A DNA stretch of 52,789 bases, taken from assembly GCA_015068825.1 (NCBI GenBank), contig SVJU01000013.1, forward strand, positions 1 to 52,789, in the 5' to 3' direction. The stretch comes from Oscillospiraceae bacterium. Its GTDB lineage: Bacteria > Bacillota > Clostridia > UMGS1810. Under the pieces are notes generated by a model that searched no databases, was not told the DNA's origin, and was given only the letters and a program-made list of their open reading frames with translations. Positions 34,613-42,988 of this stretch are shown piece by piece. A program made the translations under genes and the position numbers. Within the stretch, counting starts at the first letter, position 1; each line of letters starts with the position of its first letter.

Positions 34613-35965
34613 ATGCTAAAGAAAAATGATGTTATAGAGCTTGATATTTTAGATGTCGGCTTAAATGGTGAGGGCATTGCAAAAACATTCGATGGATATA
34701 CGCTTTTTGTAAATGGTGCAACTGTGGGTGATAAGGCGGTTTTAAGGGTTACAAAAACAAACAAAACTTATGGTTTTGCAAGGTGCGAAAAAATAATAAC
34801 AAAATCGCCATTTAGAAATGATGTACCATGCAAAAGCTTTGATAAGTGCGGCGGTTGCTCAATTATGAATTTAAAATATGAAAAACAGCTCGAAATTAAA
34901 AAAAGCATTGTTGTAAATAATCTTTTGAAAATTGGCGGATATAATGAGGATGAATATAAATTAAACGAAATAGTTGCATCCGAAAATATAAATAATTACC
35001 GCAACAAAGCTCAGTTCCCTGTGGGGATGGCAAAAAACAGGGTAGTTTGCGGGTTTTACGAACCAAAAAGCCATAATGTTGTATCGGTAGAAAACTGCTT
35101 TATTCAGGATGAAAAAATCAATAAAATTGTAAATTTGTGCGTAAAGTTTTTTAATAAATACAAAATTTCGGTTTACAGTGAAAAAACAAAAAAAGGTATT
35201 GTAAGAAATGTTTATGTAAGAAACACAGGCGTAGGAATTATGGTTGTTATTGTTGCAAATTCCAAAAAGAAGCTTCCGTATTATACCGAGCTTGTCAGTA
35301 TGCTTGTATCAAACGGGGTAGGGAGCGTTATTCAGAATATAAACACAAAAGATACCAATGTTATTATGGGAGATGAAAATATAATCCTTTATGGTGAAGA
35401 TAAAATTTTAGCTAAAATAGGGGATTTAAAATTTTATATTTCGTCAAAAAGCTTTTTTCAGGTAAATACAAAACAGACAGAAAATTTATATAATATCGCA
35501 AAAGAATTTGCAAACGCTACAAAAGAAGATACTGTGTTTGACCTTTTTTGCGGATGCGGTACAATTTCGCTTTATCTTGCAAACGAGGCAAAAAAAGTTA
35601 TTGGGGTTGAAATTGTAGAAGACGCGGTAAAAATGGCAGAAGAAAATGCCAGACTTAATAATGTTGAAAATGCCAACTTTTATGCGGGCGATTGCGACCA
35701 AATTGTTAAAAAGCTTATAGATAATGGCGAAAAAGTTGATATTGTGGTTGTTGACCCGCCACGAAAGGGTTTAACAGAAAATTTAATTGATATGATTGTG
35801 TCACTTAATCCAAAAAGAATTGTCTATGTTTCGTGTAATAGCGCAACCCTTGCAAGAGATGTAAAATACGCAAAGGAAAAAGGATATATCTTAAAAGAAG
35901 CAACACCCGTTGATATGTTTCCACATACCACCCATTGCGAAGTTGCAGTAAAGCTTGAAAGATAA
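34613..35965 (+). CDS. 23S rRNA (uracil-C5) methyltransferase, RlmCD/RumA family
   Basis: The protein has 450 residues. An N-terminal TRAM domain (about 1-60) is followed by the cluster Cys motif CKSFDKCGGC (about 75-84), then a Rossmann methyltransferase domain with DLFCGCGTIS, VVDPPRKGL, and the catalytic Cys in YVSCNSATLARD. It methylates uridine in 23S rRNA with S-adenosylmethionine. It ends just before a strong terminator. Confidence 0.94.
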   Translation: MLKKNDVIELDILDVGLNGEGIAKTFDGYTLFVNGATVGDKAVLRVTKTNKTYGFARCEKIITKSPFRNDVPCKSFDKCGGCSIMNLKYEKQLEIKKSIVVNNLLKIGGYNEDEYKLNEIVASENINNYRNKAQFPVGMAKNRVVCGFYEPKSHNVVSVENCFIQDEKINKIVNLCVKFFNKYKISVYSEKTKKGIVRNVYVRNTGVGIMVVIVANSKKKLPYYTELVSMLVSNGVGSVIQNINTKDTNVIMGDENIILYGEDKILAKIGDLKFYISSKSFFQVNTKQTENLYNIAKEFANATKEDTVFDLFCGCGTISLYLANEAKKVIGVEIVEDAVKMAEENARLNNVENANFYAGDCDQIVKKLIDNGEKVDIVVVDPPRKGLTENLIDMIVSLNPKRIVYVSCNSATLARDVKYAKEKGYILKEATPVDMFPHTTHCEVAVKLER

Positions 35966-35967
35966 CA

Positions 35968-35999
35968 AAACCCTCTCTTAATTTTAAGAGAGGGTTTAA
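35968..35999. terminator. Bidirectional terminator
   Basis: A 13-bp perfect stem (35968-35980 with 35985-35997, loop ATTT). It separates the methyltransferase from the convergent nucleotidyltransferase. Confidence 0.85.
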
Positions 36000-36002
36000 G
36001 TT

Positions 36003-36830
36003 TTAAAATTTATAATCTAATTTTTGCATTGCTTCTTTAACAAATGGCAAATCTTCCCGGTATGTCATACCAATCCAGCTGTCCTTTGTTGAAAGAACTT
36101 TGATTTTTGCATTTTCGCTTTTTATAATTTCGTCAACAAAAACAGGAAGTATATATTCATCTTTCATTTCGTCTTTTAAATTTTTAAGAAAATTAACAAA
36201 TCCGGCTTCAAGCTTGTCAAAAATATCGGGATAAAATCCCCAGATGTTCATAGAAACCTTTGTATCCATAGTAAGATTTGTTGATTTGTCAAGGTTGTAA
36301 TGTTCGGTTATTTTTGCTAAGTATCCGTCTTTTATGTCGCAAACACCTCTTGTAACGGTTCCGTTGTCGCTTAAGGTTTTTTCAAGGTCATACGCAACCA
36401 TACACATTTCTTTTGATTTTTCAAAATGCTCAGTTATATATTTGTAAACGCTTTTTCCATAGTAATCATCAGAGTTTATAACTGCAAAGGGAGTATTGAT
36501 TTTATCTTTTGCACTAAGTACTGCCTGAACAGTTCCCCATGGTTTTGTTCTTCCTTTGGGAAGTGTAAAGCCGCCGGGGAGGTCATCACCCTCCTGAAAG
36601 GCATATTCAACATCTATATATTTTTCGCATCTTTTGCCTATAATTGCTTTAAAATCTTCTTCCATTGATTTTTTTATTACAAAAACAACTTTGGAAAATC
36701 CGGCATTTTTTGCATCGAAAACAGAATAATCAAGCAAAACCTCGCCGTTTTTGCCAATAGGCTCCATCTGTTTTAAACCGCCAAATCTTGAGCCTGCACC
36801 TGCTGCCATAACTAAAAGAGTTGCATCCAT
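36003..36830 (-). CDS. Sugar nucleotidyltransferase family protein
   Basis: The protein has 275 residues. The N terminus LLVMAAGAGSRFGGLKQMEPIG is the signature of nucleotidyltransferases that join a sugar phosphate to a nucleoside. VINSDDYYG near residue 118 provides the metal-binding Asp. Related proteins are annotated as UDP-N-acetylglucosamine pyrophosphorylase-like. The sugar is unknown. A CGGAGGG ribosome binding site precedes it. It may supply precursors for the exopolysaccharide locus on the other side of the tmRNA gene. Confidence 0.85.
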   Translation of the reverse strand: MDATLLVMAAGAGSRFGGLKQMEPIGKNGEVLLDYSVFDAKNAGFSKVVFVIKKSMEEDFKAIIGKRCEKYIDVEYAFQEGDDLPGGFTLPKGRTKPWGTVQAVLSAKDKINTPFAVINSDDYYGKSVYKYITEHFEKSKEMCMVAYDLEKTLSDNGTVTRGVCDIKDGYLAKITEHYNLDKSTNLTMDTKVSMNIWGFYPDIFDKLEAGFVNFLKNLKDEMKDEYILPVFVDEIIKSENAKIKVLSTKDSWIGMTYREDLPFVKEAMQKLDYKF

Positions 36831-36867
36831 AAAACATCCCTCCGTTTTTATTTTCTGTTATTTTTTT

Positions 36868-36896
36868 ATTATAACGCATATTGTGGTAAATAGCAA
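36868..36896 (-). promoter_or_regulatory. Promoter of the nucleotidyltransferase gene
   Basis: On the minus strand, TTGCTA (36896-36891) and a perfect TATAAT (36873-36868) are 17 bases apart, about 38 bases before the start codon. Confidence 0.7.
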
Positions 36897-36963
36897 CATA
36901 AAATTTTTTCGTAAAATAAAGATTAAAATTTAATTACAAAGCCAATAATAACAAAAATTGGTG

Positions 36964-36992
36964 TTGACAATATTAATTTTTTATGTTAAACT
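36964..36992 (+). promoter_or_regulatory. tmRNA promoter
   Basis: A perfect TTGACA (36964-36969) and TAAACT (36987-36992) are 17 bases apart and 13 bases before the mature 5' end. Confidence 0.8.
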
Positions 36993-37005
36993 AATTTTCC
37001 TGTTT

Positions 37006-37353
37006 GGGGATGCAATGGTCTCGACGGGGATTTTGCAGCCGAAGGGGCGAGTAGTGGCGAGAACCACTTTAAAAGCTCAAACTTTAAATATAAACGCTAA
37101 CGATAATTTAGCTTACGCTGCCTAATTAGGCGGCCATCCTTCCACAGAGGACCGCGGCTGTGAGTAAGGGTGTCATCAAAGCGGTGAACGTGAATGTGTG
37201 ATGCTCTGTAGCACATCACGGACTTCAGAGCTACTTTGAATAAAAGATTGTTTGTGAACTTTTATTTGAGGGAATTTTAATCACAAACTGCACTCGGAGT
37301 ACCTTTTGTGAATAGATTTTCGGACAGGAGTTCGATTCTCCTCATCTCCACCA
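37006..37353 (+). ncRNA. ssrA: Transfer-messenger RNA (tmRNA)
   Basis: The mature 5' end GGGGATG pairs with CATCTCC at the 3' end, which carries an encoded CCA (37351-37353) and a T-arm GTTCGATTC. The tag frame opens with GCT after the A-rich resume context ATAAAC and reads ANDNLAYAA, ending at TAA (about 37095-37124), so the full tag is Ala plus ANDNLAYAA. The YAA end is the usual degradation signal. It frees stalled ribosomes together with SmpB. The gene is a known integration site for mobile elements in many genomes. Confidence 0.96.
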
Positions 37354-37379
37354 CGTCGCAGCTAACTACGCTGCAATCA

Positions 37380-37407
37380 AAAAGACCGTTCTTTGAACGG
37401 TCTTTTA
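37380..37407 (+). terminator. tmRNA terminator
   Basis: A 12-bp perfect stem (37380-37391 with 37395-37406, loop TTT) ends in a short T run. Confidence 0.85.
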
Positions 37408-37434
37408 TCATAATGCTCCATTGCTGCTCCTTTT

Positions 37435-37515
37435 TTGCAAAAAGTCACGCTCGGCTCGTCTGCTTGGTTGTAAACACCCTCGCTGCGACTTGCTTTCGCT
37501 ACCAACTTTTTGCAA
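37435..37515. repeat. Inverted repeat element in the gap after tmRNA
   Basis: A perfect 11-bp inverted repeat (TTGCAAAAAGT at 37435-37445, ACTTTTTGCAA at 37505-37515) encloses a segment richer in GC than its surroundings. Outside it, CTGC and GCAG extend the pairing. No open frame of significance is inside. It could be a folded small RNA or a small repeat element. Confidence 0.5.
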
Positions 37516-37556
37516 TTTTGATGTAGCAGTTAAATTATATCGCCTTACACAGCAAG

Positions 37557-37595
37557 CGTGATGATATTACTTTTGGTAATGTTATCACGTTTTTT
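37557..37595 (+). terminator. Terminator-like hairpin in the gap after tmRNA
   Basis: CGTGATGATATTAC (37557-37570) and GTAATGTTATCACG (37576-37589) form a 14-bp stem including two G-T pairs, followed by six T. It comes after the tmRNA has already been terminated, so it suggests another short transcript from about 37410-37590. The rest of the gap up to 37710 holds nothing recognised. Confidence 0.6.
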
Positions 37596-37712
37596 GCTTG
37601 TATTGTGCTGTAAAACGGGCTGAAAACATACAAATAACACGAAAACGATATAAACCACACACAAAACAAAATATATATGTTTATATAAATTTGGAAAATG
37701 ACGACTATATAC

Positions 37713-37741
37713 TTGAAAAATTTATATATTTATAGTATAAT
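37713..37741 (+). promoter_or_regulatory. Promoter of the exopolysaccharide operon
   Basis: TTGAAA (37713-37718) and a perfect TATAAT (37736-37741) are 17 bases apart, 50 bases before the diguanylate cyclase start. Gaps between the genes downstream are 68 bases or less, so this may drive the whole operon. Confidence 0.8.
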
Positions 37742-37790
37742 TTAAAATGATAAGTTATTTTTAAATATATTATGAAAGAAGTCCTAAAAA

Positions 37791-40088
37791 ATGGCAATGA
37801 CATACGAGAGAAAAAAGAAAAGACAAAATAATATTTTATATACTATTATTACTGCATTTTTAATATTTGTAGTCTTTTTGACAATGGTTTCATCTTTTTA
37901 CCAAATGGCAGAAGATGATGCTTACGAAATGCTTCATATGCAGACAAAACAGATTAAAGATGATTTAACTTTGCAGCTAAAATCGGACAGGGAAAATCTT
38001 GTTACCATGGCAAACTTTGCATCAAAGCTTTATTCGGATGGCGAAAACTATAATCTTATGTTTGAATCCTTCAACCCCATCGGGTTGTTATCTAATATAG
38101 GTATATTAAATCCTGATAACACTTTTGTTACAAAAATGGGTTCTATAAACTTAAATGGTAAAATTTCTTTTGAGGAAGAAAAGGCAAAAGGCGAGTATGT
38201 GAGCGGAAGAATCCCCGATCTTACAGGTGACGGAAAAGAACTTATAAGAAGTGCAGTTCCTATTAAGGCAAGTGGTGAAATAGTTGGTATTTTATATGGT
38301 GTAATTCCACTTGATGTCATAGGCGAAAAATATAATAATATGGCAAAAGAGCTAAATGCTCAGCTTTTTGTTTACGATAAAGAAACGGGAAAATTTGTTA
38401 TAGACACATTAGATAAAAGCCCTGGTGAACTATCCAATTTTAAAGACAGAAAATATAATGCTGACTATTCTTATGACCAGTTGGTTAATACCGACAAAGG
38501 TTATTCCTCATTTAAGTCAATACTTACGGGTGAGGATTTATATGTCCATTATTCTACCCTTGAAGATTTTGACTGGGGTATTATGCTCGCCCGTTATGAA
38601 ACTCAGGTTTTTTCAGAAACTCATAAAATTTCGCAAAAATTAATTATTGTTTTTGTTGCAATTATTTTGATTATGTCGGCTTACATCGAATTGGTGTTAA
38701 GAAGCGAAAAAAACAGAGCAAGATTGAATTCGGAGTCTTCATACATAAGAAAACTTTTACTGGAAGTCAACCAGCAGCATACAAATATTACAGAAGCTAT
38801 ACGACTTATTAAAGAATATTCAGGCTCGCGTTCTGCATTTTTTACAGATACCGACGGAGAAGACTTTTTCCACATAAAGCCATCTTTAAAAGAAAAACTT
38901 TTAACAGGAGAAGACAGAAATTATTTTCATAGAGAACTTTTCAGATATGCTTCAAACATTCAAACAAATAAAATGTCCATTGGCTTTATGCAAATTGTTC
39001 CAAATGCACATCTTTTAAAAACAAATCAAGAGTTTTATGATTTTTTGTTAAAACACGGCATTAAAGAGGTATCATTTGCAATTATAGCAGACAAGAAAAA
39101 TCATGTTAGTATTTTAGGTACAATTAATCCTAAAAAAAGTTTTGCTGCACGACAGCTTATTGAAGATATCATAGTTTGTTTTTCGATTGCTATATATAAC
39201 AGAAAACATCTTAACAAAACCGAGCTTGCTGCAACAACGGATTCTCTTACAGGAGCTTTAAATCGTGTTGCATATAAAAAAGATATTCTTTTGTTTGACG
39301 AAGAAAAGCCGGAAGGATTTTCGTGTATTTATATTGATGTCAATGAGCTTCACATAAGAAACAACAAGTACGGACACGCCGCAGGTGATGAAATGCTTAT
39401 ATATATTGCAAACTCATTGAAAGAGACATTTTTCGGGCACAGTATTTACCGTATGGGCGGTGATGAGTTTTTGGTATTTGCAAAAAATTCATCGCAGGAA
39501 AATATCAAACTTAATATAGAAACATTTATTGAGCAATTAAAACCAATGGGTTACAATGTAGCTATTGGTATGTCGTACAGAAATCAGAATACAAATTGTG
39601 AAGAAATGGTTCGCGAAGCAGAAATAAGAATGTACGAGTCAAAGGCTCAGTATTATCAGAATAAAGAGCAAACCAGTATATCTGAAGATACAGACAAAAG
39701 TTATAGTCAGATAAAAACCGGTATCAGAGAAATTGACACAATGATTTCTGTTTTAAAAGAGCACTACAATGGTATTTACAGAGTATCTCTTGACACGGAT
39801 AGCGCACATAGAATTCTTATGCCATCCTATCTTGGCTACAAAGAAGATGAAGAGAACTTTTCAAAGCTACTCAAAAAATACATCAATGACACTGTGCACA
39901 CCGAATTTCACAGAGCAGTTATAAGCTTTTTGAATTACGATGCTATAAAACGACAGATTTCGGAAGGCAAAACGCCATCAATTACATATAAAAAAGTAAA
40001 TGGTGAAACGGTAATTCTCAGTGTATACAACTTAACCGAAGATAAAGATAATGCAAAAGATACTCTTTGGGTATTTGCAAGAGAATAA
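37791..40088 (+). CDS. Membrane diguanylate cyclase with extracellular sensor and C-terminal domain
   Basis: The protein has 765 residues. Order: membrane segment (about 15-36), extracytoplasmic Cache-like sensor (about 40-280), membrane segment (about 283-303), a GAF-like region (about 320-475), a GGDEF domain (about 480-640), and a C-terminal PAS-like domain (about 650-765). The catalytic motif GGDEF is intact (556-560), Asp516 in YIDVNEL and NKYGHAAGDE are in place, so it should make cyclic di-GMP. The inhibitory RxxD site is absent (FFGH at 547-550). ATG 37797 is an alternative start. It is the first gene of the exopolysaccharide operon, 50 bases before the acyltransferase. Confidence 0.9.
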   Translation: MAMTYERKKKRQNNILYTIITAFLIFVVFLTMVSSFYQMAEDDAYEMLHMQTKQIKDDLTLQLKSDRENLVTMANFASKLYSDGENYNLMFESFNPIGLLSNIGILNPDNTFVTKMGSINLNGKISFEEEKAKGEYVSGRIPDLTGDGKELIRSAVPIKASGEIVGILYGVIPLDVIGEKYNNMAKELNAQLFVYDKETGKFVIDTLDKSPGELSNFKDRKYNADYSYDQLVNTDKGYSSFKSILTGEDLYVHYSTLEDFDWGIMLARYETQVFSETHKISQKLIIVFVAIILIMSAYIELVLRSEKNRARLNSESSYIRKLLLEVNQQHTNITEAIRLIKEYSGSRSAFFTDTDGEDFFHIKPSLKEKLLTGEDRNYFHRELFRYASNIQTNKMSIGFMQIVPNAHLLKTNQEFYDFLLKHGIKEVSFAIIADKKNHVSILGTINPKKSFAARQLIEDIIVCFSIAIYNRKHLNKTELAATTDSLTGALNRVAYKKDILLFDEEKPEGFSCIYIDVNELHIRNNKYGHAAGDEMLIYIANSLKETFFGHSIYRMGGDEFLVFAKNSSQENIKLNIETFIEQLKPMGYNVAIGMSYRNQNTNCEEMVREAEIRMYESKAQYYQNKEQTSISEDTDKSYSQIKTGIREIDTMISVLKEHYNGIYRVSLDTDSAHRILMPSYLGYKEDEENFSKLLKKYINDTVHTEFHRAVISFLNYDAIKRQISEGKTPSITYKKVNGETVILSVYNLTEDKDNAKDTLWVFARE

Positions 40089-40138
40089 AAAAGTACCGCT
40101 TTGCAATTTATAAATAGAAAAACGGGTGTGAAAAAGCT

Positions 40139-40681
40139 ATGAACAGTGTTTTTAAAAAAGATTTATACCGATATTATGGAAAAAACGGAGAACCTTTTTT
40201 GAAAAAGGTTTTCCGTCCTCTTGAAATTAAATATATTTGCACATTCAGAAAAGCGAATATGTGCTCTTTTCTCCCGTTAAAGCTTTTTTATATGTTAAGA
40301 CTTATGTATTTTTCTTACAGAACACAAATTCAGATTCCTGCAAGAACAAGTATCGGAGAAGGCTTTTATATTGGTCACCTTGGACGAGTAATCATTCATC
40401 CGGATGCAATGCTCGGTAAAAATGTAAATATTGGTACAGGTGTTACAATAGGTATGGAAAACCGTGGCAAAAGAAAAGGTGCACCGGTTATATCTGATAA
40501 TTGCTGGATAGGAACAAATGCTGTTATAGTAGGAAATGTTAAAATCGGCAGCGATGTTCTTATAGCACCGCTTACCTATGTTAATTTTGATGTTCCCGAT
40601 CACAGTATTGTTATAGGAAATCCCGGAAGAATAATTCCAAAGGAAGATGCTACCAGGGATTACATTTGTAACTGTATATGA
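40139..40681 (+). CDS. Serine acetyltransferase-like hexapeptide acyltransferase
   Basis: The protein has 180 residues. The C-terminal half has left-handed beta-helix repeats with GEGFYIGHLGRVIIHP (His near residue 79), VNIGTGVTIG, ISDNCWIGTNAVIVGNVKIG and VIGNPGRII. This resembles CysE and colanic-acid type WcaB acetyltransferases. In this exopolysaccharide operon an acetyl transfer to a sugar intermediate is more likely than cysteine synthesis. The N-terminal part is shorter than true CysE. Confidence 0.82.
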   Translation: MNSVFKKDLYRYYGKNGEPFLKKVFRPLEIKYICTFRKANMCSFLPLKLFYMLRLMYFSYRTQIQIPARTSIGEGFYIGHLGRVIIHPDAMLGKNVNIGTGVTIGMENRGKRKGAPVISDNCWIGTNAVIVGNVKIGSDVLIAPLTYVNFDVPDHSIVIGNPGRIIPKEDATRDYICNCI

Positions 40682-40749
40682 CAGCCGCTTAAAACAATGC
40701 GGTTTTGTTGTATACGGTTTTTGTTGATTTTAAGGATGGAGGTGGCACA

Positions 40750-42255
40750 TTGGCTAACAAAGATTCAAGAATAAAACATAACCTTATATCATCATTTATA
40801 TATCAGTTGGTTCTTATATCCTTAAGTTTTCTTTTGCCGAGATTATATCTTGAAAATTTCGGTTCGGAAGTCAATGGTGTTCTTTCAACAATAAAACAGA
40901 TTTTTACATATATGTGCCTTTTAGAGGCGGGTGTTGGCCTTGCTACCACACAGGCTCTCTTAAAAAGAATAGGAAAAAACGATTTTGAAAGCGCAAGCAG
41001 AGTTTTATCTGCCACCAATATTTATTATATAAAAACAGGAATAATATATTCTATTATTGTACTTATTATTGCAGTAGTGTATGCTTATATGATACCAACA
41101 TCTATAAATAGCAACATTTTGTTTTTTATAGTTATATTAAATGCAATACCATCACTTTTCAGCTATTTTGTTCAGGCAAAATACCGAATACTTATGGAGG
41201 TTGACGGAAGAAAATATGTAATAAACAACTCCGAAACCTTACTTCAGCTTGCATCAAACATTGGAAAAATACTCGTTCTTATCTTAACAGACAGCCTTAT
41301 TCTTATTCAGCTTGTGTATTGCATAATTGCTCTTATTCAGCTTTCGTACTTATATTTTTATGCAAAACACAGATATAAATGGCTTGATTTAAGTGCAAAA
41401 CCCGATTTTGAGTCCATTTCACAAAAAAATTCTGTTCTTGTACATCAGCTTTCGGGTATGGTGTTTAACAATACCGATGTAATACTTATTTCTTTTCTTT
41501 GCGATTTTAAAGCGGTAAGTATTTATGCTATATACAACATATTCTTTTCACAGGTGCAAAATTTTATAACAAGCATAGTATCTTCCTTCACATTTGCATT
41601 GGGGCAGATGTTTCATACAGACAGAGAAAAGTTTGATAAGCTGTTTAATGTATACGAAACTTTTTACACAATGGCAACTTTTATTATTTATACCTTAATG
41701 GCGGTATTTTTGTTGCCTCTTATACAGATATATACAAGCGGTATCAATGATGCTGAGTATACCAATACATTTCTTGTATTGCTTTTTGTAATTATGAATT
41801 TAATTGCCAATGGCAAACTGCCTGCAAACAGTATTATTGAATATTCGGGAGATTTTAAAAAAACCCGCTTTTATGCAATATGGGAAATGATTATAAACAT
41901 AGCTTTTTCGGTTATTGCAATTATATATATGGGAATATGCGGAGCAATTCTGGGTACAATTGCGGCGCTTTTATACCGTGGTATAATGACTGTTTATTAT
42001 TCTAACAAAAAAATCCTTAAAAGAAGTCAGTTAAGTACTTATAAAATTTTAATTTCCAACGGCGTGGTTTTTGCTTTAATTACGGCAGTATTTTTTGTTG
42101 ATACATTCAGCAATGTTTCTTTTTTAAATCTAATGCTTTACGGATTTTTGCACTCAATATGGATTGTAGGATTATATTTCATAGTAAATTTTGTATTTAA
42201 CAAATCTGCTTTTAAAACTATATTTGAATTATACAGGAGAAAGAAAAATCAATGA
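40750..42255 (+). CDS. Polysaccharide flippase (Wzx/MOP family)
   Basis: The protein has 501 residues from TTG 40750, which follows GGAGGTGG by five bases; the upstream ATG at 40705 lacks a site. About 12-14 membrane segments are predicted, with SFIYQLVLISLSFLLPRLYL at the start and SEVNGVLSTIKQ next, typical of polysaccharide biosynthesis flippases. It should move lipid-linked repeat units across the membrane. Its end overlaps the next gene by 4 bases. Confidence 0.9.
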   Translation: MANKDSRIKHNLISSFIYQLVLISLSFLLPRLYLENFGSEVNGVLSTIKQIFTYMCLLEAGVGLATTQALLKRIGKNDFESASRVLSATNIYYIKTGIIYSIIVLIIAVVYAYMIPTSINSNILFFIVILNAIPSLFSYFVQAKYRILMEVDGRKYVINNSETLLQLASNIGKILVLILTDSLILIQLVYCIIALIQLSYLYFYAKHRYKWLDLSAKPDFESISQKNSVLVHQLSGMVFNNTDVILISFLCDFKAVSIYAIYNIFFSQVQNFITSIVSSFTFALGQMFHTDREKFDKLFNVYETFYTMATFIIYTLMAVFLLPLIQIYTSGINDAEYTNTFLVLLFVIMNLIANGKLPANSIIEYSGDFKKTRFYAIWEMIINIAFSVIAIIYMGICGAILGTIAALLYRGIMTVYYSNKKILKRSQLSTYKILISNGVVFALITAVFFVDTFSNVSFLNLMLYGFLHSIWIVGLYFIVNFVFNKSAFKTIFELYRRKKNQ

Positions 42256-42986
42256 GTATTCCAAAAGTGATTCATTATTGCTGGTTCGGAAAAGGTAAAA
42301 TGCCGCCACTTGCACAAAAATGTATAAAAAGCTGGAAAAAATACTGTCCTCAGTATAAAATAATTTGCTGGAATGAAGAAAACTTTGATATAACACAAAA
42401 CAAATATGCAAAAGAAGCATATGATGCTAAAAAATGGGCTTTCGTAAGTGATTATGTAAGACTTAAAGTGTTGTATGATGAGGGTGGAATATATCTTGAT
42501 ACAGATGTTGAACTTATAAAATCTATTGATAAGCTTATTGAAGAAGGCGGATATATGGGCTTTGATGATAATGGAATAATTTCAACCGGTCTTGGATTTG
42601 CATGTGAAAAGAAAAATAAGCTTATTGGAGAACTACTCAAAGACTATGATGATATACCTTTTATCCTTCCTGATGGTAGTTATGATATGACTCCATGCCC
42701 CGACAGAAACACTAAAACTATGATAAAACTTGGCATGGATACAAGTAAAAAAAATCAGATTTTTATGGGATTACATTTATTACCTGAAGATTATCTTTGT
42801 CCTATGAAATATTATACAGGAAAGAAAATAATAACAAAAAATACTTATTCAATTCATCACTTTTGCGCATCATGGACATCCAAAACTGCTAAACGCACAC
42901 TTATTGTAAAAAGGATTATTGGTGTAAAACTGTATGATAAATTATACGGAAAATTTTTACATAAATTTAAATGGCTGGAGTGGTAG
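42252..42986 (+). CDS. GT32-type glycosyltransferase
   Basis: The protein has 244 residues. The N terminus IPKVIHYCWFGKGKMPP and the metal-binding DXD motif in GGIYLDTDVEL match the GT32 (OCH1-like, capsular polysaccharide) family. It adds a sugar to the lipid-linked unit at the inner membrane face. It starts at ATG 42252, overlapping the flippase by 4 bases (ATGA). Confidence 0.92.
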   Translation: MSIPKVIHYCWFGKGKMPPLAQKCIKSWKKYCPQYKIICWNEENFDITQNKYAKEAYDAKKWAFVSDYVRLKVLYDEGGIYLDTDVELIKSIDKLIEEGGYMGFDDNGIISTGLGFACEKKNKLIGELLKDYDDIPFILPDGSYDMTPCPDRNTKTMIKLGMDTSKKNQIFMGLHLLPEDYLCPMKYYTGKKIITKNTYSIHHFCASWTSKTAKRTLIVKRIIGVKLYDKLYGKFLHKFKWLEW

Positions 42987-42988
42987 TT

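Noticed and set aside
40139..40681. Cysteine-biosynthesis serine acetyltransferase
   Set aside because: It lacks a full CysE N-terminal domain and lies among polysaccharide genes; a sugar acetyltransferase role is likelier.
40705..40749. ATG at 40705 as the flippase start
   Set aside because: It has no ribosome binding site, while TTG 40750 has GGAGGTGG at the correct distance.
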